From Diadema setosum (taxonomy: Eukaryota; Echinodermata; Echinoidea; Diadematoida; Diadematidae), in the NCBI GenBank assembly GCA_033980235.1, contig CM067065.1, positions 22,643,337 through 22,707,336 on the forward strand: a stretch of 64,000 bases of DNA, in the 5' to 3' direction. Under the pieces are notes generated by a model. That model did not search any database and had not been told where the DNA came from. It saw only the letters and a program-made list of their open reading frames with translations. Made by a program: the position numbers and the translations under genes. Of the stretch, positions 60,380 through 64,000 are shown one piece after another; the stretch's first letter is position 1, and every line of letters begins with the position of its first letter.

Positions 60380-60578
60380 TTTGAAAAGATGCTTACTGCT
60401 CACTGACACGGGTATTTATAGCCAACTGGGACTGCCTGGAATTTTTACCTACTTTGAATTTCATTATGTGACTTCACTGCCTTAAACACCTGGGAAATGC
60501 TAACCTCTTCGACTTATACTTCATTAATACTAATAGAATTCTAATTATACTTCTTATTACTTGTATAATTTAGGAATT
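60380..60578 (+). repeat. DIRS right terminus and inverted terminal repeat
   Basis: About 60,380-60,508 mirrors the left repeat. The outer 70 bp beyond it are unique to the right end, as in DIRS-1, and are represented in the ICR. Confidence 0.9.
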
Positions 60579-61085
60579 ATCCCATATATAATCAGTTACT
60601 TCAAATGAACCATGCCAAAAGCAAATAAACTGGCTCATCAAATCCCTCCTTCTCCTAGATATTTTCCCAAACAAAGTGGAACAGAACAGATAGGCTGTAA
60701 TTGTTATTTTATCGGAACATCTCCAAACTGGATTATTTTCACTTCTTCTTTATATTTCCGCTGCTTTCTACTATGGTAACTTCATGTGTCCGCATTGGCA
60801 AGTAAATAATACCATTAACACACTTTGTAGATTTACAGATTACAGATTGTCCTACGAGAAATTTCAGAGAGAGGGTCGAAAATTCACATACACCCTTTTA
60901 CCGTGTCGTCATGCTTTGACGTTGTGGGCTTCCTTGCATGTGCACTTCCCAACATAGGCTTCATCCTGTGAAGATGATAATCTCTTACTACGTACGATGT
61001 GGCAACGTTGTAAGAGCGTGATTTGTGAGTCCCTTGTCGGGTTATGTAGCGTGGTACAATCACAACTCTTAGCCCCCCCCCCCCC

Positions 61086-61119
<34 letters not shown>
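60579..61119. other. Intergenic; ends in C-run/A-run
   Basis: No gene recognised. A poly(C)-poly(A) tract (61,073-61,117) borders the next element. Confidence 0.5.
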
Positions 61120-61805
61120 TTGTATTGGCGTAACCCGCCCGACCCTAAACATTCCGCCGACCCTATGTTTTTTTTATTATTTTTTTTTTGCTATCGATAT
61201 CAAGTATCTTGTTGACTGCGATCGCGATCGCAAAAACCCGGAAGTGGAAACGGCTGTGGGGATATCGGATGTACGAGGGAGCTCCGGAGAGATCTCGCTA
61301 GCGCCTCGCATAGCCTCGCTTGATCAGTACGTCATCTGTTTCCCACACGGACGCGTACTCTATCAAGATTTATTCAGTGTATACTTAGCATTCAGACTGC
61401 AATGTATTGTGCACAGTTTTGCCATAGGTTTCTTGTGTGGAGAACTTACACGAATCTGTATATGTGGGACTGTAATAGAGATCGCCGTGTGCGATGAAAA
61501 GATCGTACATATGGGTCAATTTGCATCTATCTTATCTAAGTCAAAAGAGTAAAATATGAAGTAAAAACATTCAGTATAGGGATTTCAACATCTTTAAATT
61601 CTGTGAAGGGGTATAATTCGAGTAATATCGGCCTCATACATGATTTGTAGAACAGATGAACACAGCACATACGGTGCAGCAGTTGTAACTGTTTACTGAG
61701 CACGAGTTTTACACGTAAAATGCAGGTAGCAAAAAAAAAAAAAAAAAAAAAAAAAAATCCGCCCGACCGACCCTATTTGAAAATCTCATGTTACGCCAAT
61801 ACAAC
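61120..61805. mobile_element. Terminal-inverted-repeat element with internal ORF
   Basis: Perfect 16-bp inverted ends GTTGTATTGGCGTAAC (61,120-61,135 and complement at 61,790-61,805), each bordered by A/T runs and followed inside by CCGCCCGACC-type sequence. The GC-richer interior includes a 102-codon frame (61,244-61,552) starting METAVGISDVRGSSG that I do not recognise. It may be a captured host fragment. Confidence 0.55.
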
Positions 61806-62289
61806 TTTTTTTTTTTTTTTTTTTTGGCCTTACTGTACATTAAGACGCGAAGAAATGCGAAGTACACAGTTCGATATTCAGTTCATAACGTGTGTATATT
61901 TATTGGTAGTAGATATACACAATCTGTATATCCAGCGTAGAATGACAGCGAATATATGAGAGCACTCCCTATAAGGTTACAACATAGCCATATATCTGAT
62001 GGCCAGGGAGAATCAGAGTTGAGGACTTCTGCCCAAGACAGGGGCGTCCAGAATGATCCCTCTCAACATGTGAGGGTCAGATATATCAGGGTTAGTAAGT
62101 AAGGGGTCTTTAATGTAAGAATTACTTTGGTTACCTGTAATAAAACTAGACAAAGGACTGACGGTGGGAATTGTAAATACAGGAGTCTGGATTGACTTGG
62201 GCTTGACCGGGAGAACAAAGGAAAGGATTAAGTATCAGTTTAATGGGGGTTTACTAGAGGAAATGGTATATTGTGCTGGTGGGCTATTA
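61806..62289. other. Intergenic; nothing recognised
   Basis: It starts with a T-run (61,807-61,825). No supported exon. Confidence 0.45.
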
Positions 62290-63111
62290 CATGACCAGTT
62301 TGCTGGGAAGTTCACTGACATTGTTAATGAAAGAATATAGTTACTTTTAAACTGTGGGAATTGTAAACATGAGTTTACTGAGAAGTTCTATGACATTGCT
62401 AATGAAAGGATATAGGAACTTTGCAACTGTGGGAATTGTAAACATGATTTTGGGTGGACTGGATTTCTCAATGAACCAATGTTTAGGGTACCATATGTAC
62501 CCCCAAAATCGGCCATCCCTCATTACGAAGAATGCTTGTTCAAGTTCCGGCATCAGTTTGAGCGTTTCATAATTCGTGATGGATTATTGTATCGGCGGAA
62601 GAGACATCCGTCTGGAATAATGATAGAACAGGTTGTCATTCCCTAATCTGTGATCCCTACTGTCCTGTCTGTCATCCATACTTCCATGTCGGCTCTTCAC
62701 TTCGGTACAGCCAAGACAATTGAGCTTATCGAAGGGCTCTGCTACTGGCATGGGATGCGCAAAGACATTGCGGACCTCTGCTCTCACTGTGAGGCCTGTA
62801 GTTCATATCGCATCTCAGTCTTCCCGCCTCCCTCACTGCCACAAACATGTGCAGTGATTTCCCACCCCTCATCCCCATCTCCCCCAACTCCAATCCGATC
62901 TCTGAAATGCACTCATCCAATCTCTAGCACACTTTCCCTTCTTTCTATTGACTGCGACATTCCTCCCCTTGCCTCTGACTCCGACGCCCCTACTACATCA
63001 TCATCCACTGGGACTGATTCGGACAGTTCCACCCCTTTCTCCACCTCTTCTCCTCCTGATTTGCCCGACTACCAACCCCCTCTTCAAGTTCACTGTACTG
63101 TTTCCTCGTAA
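62290..63111 (+). pseudogene. Broken Ty3/gypsy-type integrase zinc-binding fragment
   Basis: One plus-strand frame, interrupted by only two stops (TAG near 62,412, TAA at 62,644), reads twice NCGNCKH, then FRHQFERFIIRDGLLYRRKR and EQVVIP. From 62,650 it continues with HTSMSALHFGTAKT, LCYWHGMRKDIADLCSHCEAC. This H-H-C-C pattern and the preceding 'dGlLyRr' segment match the N-terminal zinc-binding domain of gypsy-type integrases. A Ser/Pro/Thr-rich stretch follows and no catalytic core is seen. The NCGNCKH parts come from a 75-bp tandem duplication (62,302-62,450). Confidence 0.65.
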
Positions 63112-64000
63112 ACCCACACATTTCAGCCCCTTCCCCCATCTCTGCCCCATTCTCACTATCCTCAGCCGTTGCCCAGCCACTTCACGAATTGGAACTCTGT
63201 GGTCCCCTCTCACATGTCCATTGCCTCATCACACCTCTTTTACGATCCACCCATGATCCATGCTGATAGTGTTCGGACACACGGCAGTCAGCTTCCTAAT
63301 CCCCCAAATGATTATGATCCATCATAATTTATGATCTCATTTTTTTTTTTTTTGCGACAGGATGTAATGAAGCCTTTTTTCCCCCTTTACTTCCAAATTT
63401 GAAGTTTCAGAATTCTCATTAATTATTTGCGCATGATCGAGCATTTATGGCAAGTCTCCTTATCCCTTCCGTTCCTGGGCACTTAAATTCCTATTTCTTA
63501 GTAGTGAAACTTTGTTTTTAATGTCATCTCTATTTTATACATTCTTTTTGTACCTTCAATTATATTTTGCTCACTCCTCCCCGTCCAACACATGGCTGTT
63601 CATTCATTTTTCTGCATTGTCCATACTTTCCTTTTTTTCCTTCTCACTCTCTGTCACGTTCAATTGCCCCTTTCCTGACCGTTTTATATCCCAATTTCTG
63701 CTTCTTGCTCAACAATAATGTCGGTTTAACTTCTGATGTAAATTTGTAGCATTATTTGGTATTTAGGTTTTTCATTGTTAGCATGTGTATTGTGTTTTAT
63801 TTCTGAAAGAATTTTTTTAACATGATAAATAAGTGTTTGTACTTTCTAGCATAAATTTCTTAGTTAAGTATGGTTGTAACTTTTGATTTTTTCTGAGAAA
63901 TGTTGTTTTTCTGATCAATCGCTTTTGTATAGAAAAAAAAGGAAAAAATTGTACTATTAGTAAACTTGTTGCAGTCTAGATGTATAAATGCACATTTTCA
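63112..64000. other. T-rich tail region; nothing recognised
   Basis: Pyrimidine-rich on the plus strand with a T-run at 63,341-63,353. No integrase core, LTR or exon could be identified before the window ends. Confidence 0.45.

Larger units (their letters stand above)
51207..60578 (+). mobile_element. DIRS-like tyrosine-recombinase retrotransposon with nested LINE
   Basis: DIRS elements replicate through a circular intermediate using a tyrosine recombinase instead of an integrase. Their hallmarks are inverted terminal repeats plus an internal complementary region (ICR) matching both outer ends. All are present: left end 51,207-51,366, right end 60,380-60,578, and ICR 59,975-60,091. Plus-strand remnants of a gag-like ORF, a DIRS-type reverse transcriptase and the recombinase C-terminus lie between, broken by stops and frameshifts. 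A CR1/L2-like LINE is inserted on the minus strand at about 55,485-59,330. Without it the element is about 5.5 kb. No flanking target duplication is expected. Coding is dead, but the ends are almost unmutated. Confidence 0.85.

Overview
The window is animal genomic DNA. It is AT-rich, its genes are split by introns with consensus GT/AG sites, and it is full of microsatellites and transposon remnants. Several things point to a marine deuterostome, most likely an echinoderm: receptors combining scavenger-receptor cysteine-rich (SRCR) and immunoglobulin-like (Ig) domains, a CR1/L2-type LINE with an N-terminal 2A-like motif, and a DIRS-type retrotransposon. The organism is inferred from these features; no sequence search was possible.

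The core (about 1-39,600) is a tandem array of paralogous receptor genes on the minus strand. Gene B (exons 36,892 down to 24,878) and gene A (19,425 down to 8,505) share exon order, exon lengths and splice phase. Each encodes a signal peptide, an N-terminal Ig-like segment, one SRCR domain, a short Ig-like segment, three cysteine-rich Ig-like domains, one membrane helix and the seven-residue tail RRRKPAY. My gene B model joins in frame into 617 codons plus stop. Promoter-proximal sequence, introns and several kb of 3' flank are duplicated too. Bases 1-850 match the block at about 38,530-39,640, upstream of gene B, which predicts another copy just left of the window. Comparing the copies exposes many transposon insertions as filled versus empty sites.

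The middle (about 39,600-51,200) has no confidently recognised complete gene. It holds a tRNA-like fold-back retroposon with a 12-bp target duplication, a tandemly repeated tRNA-related SINE, long (TA)n tracts, two 247-bp-family MITE copies, a TTAAAGG-ended MITE, and two well-bounded minus-strand exons of an unidentified gene with a membrane helix.

The right part (51,207-60,578) is a DIRS-like tyrosine-recombinase retrotransposon. Its coding sequence is decayed, but its inverted terminal repeats and internal complementary region are almost perfect. Nested inside it on the minus strand is a CR1/L2-like LINE with an intact 1127-codon ORF carrying a secretory-signal-like start, a 2A-like motif, an endonuclease and a reverse transcriptase. 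The last 3.4 kb hold a terminal-inverted-repeat element (61,120-61,805) and a broken Ty3/gypsy-type integrase zinc-binding fragment (about 62,290-63,111).
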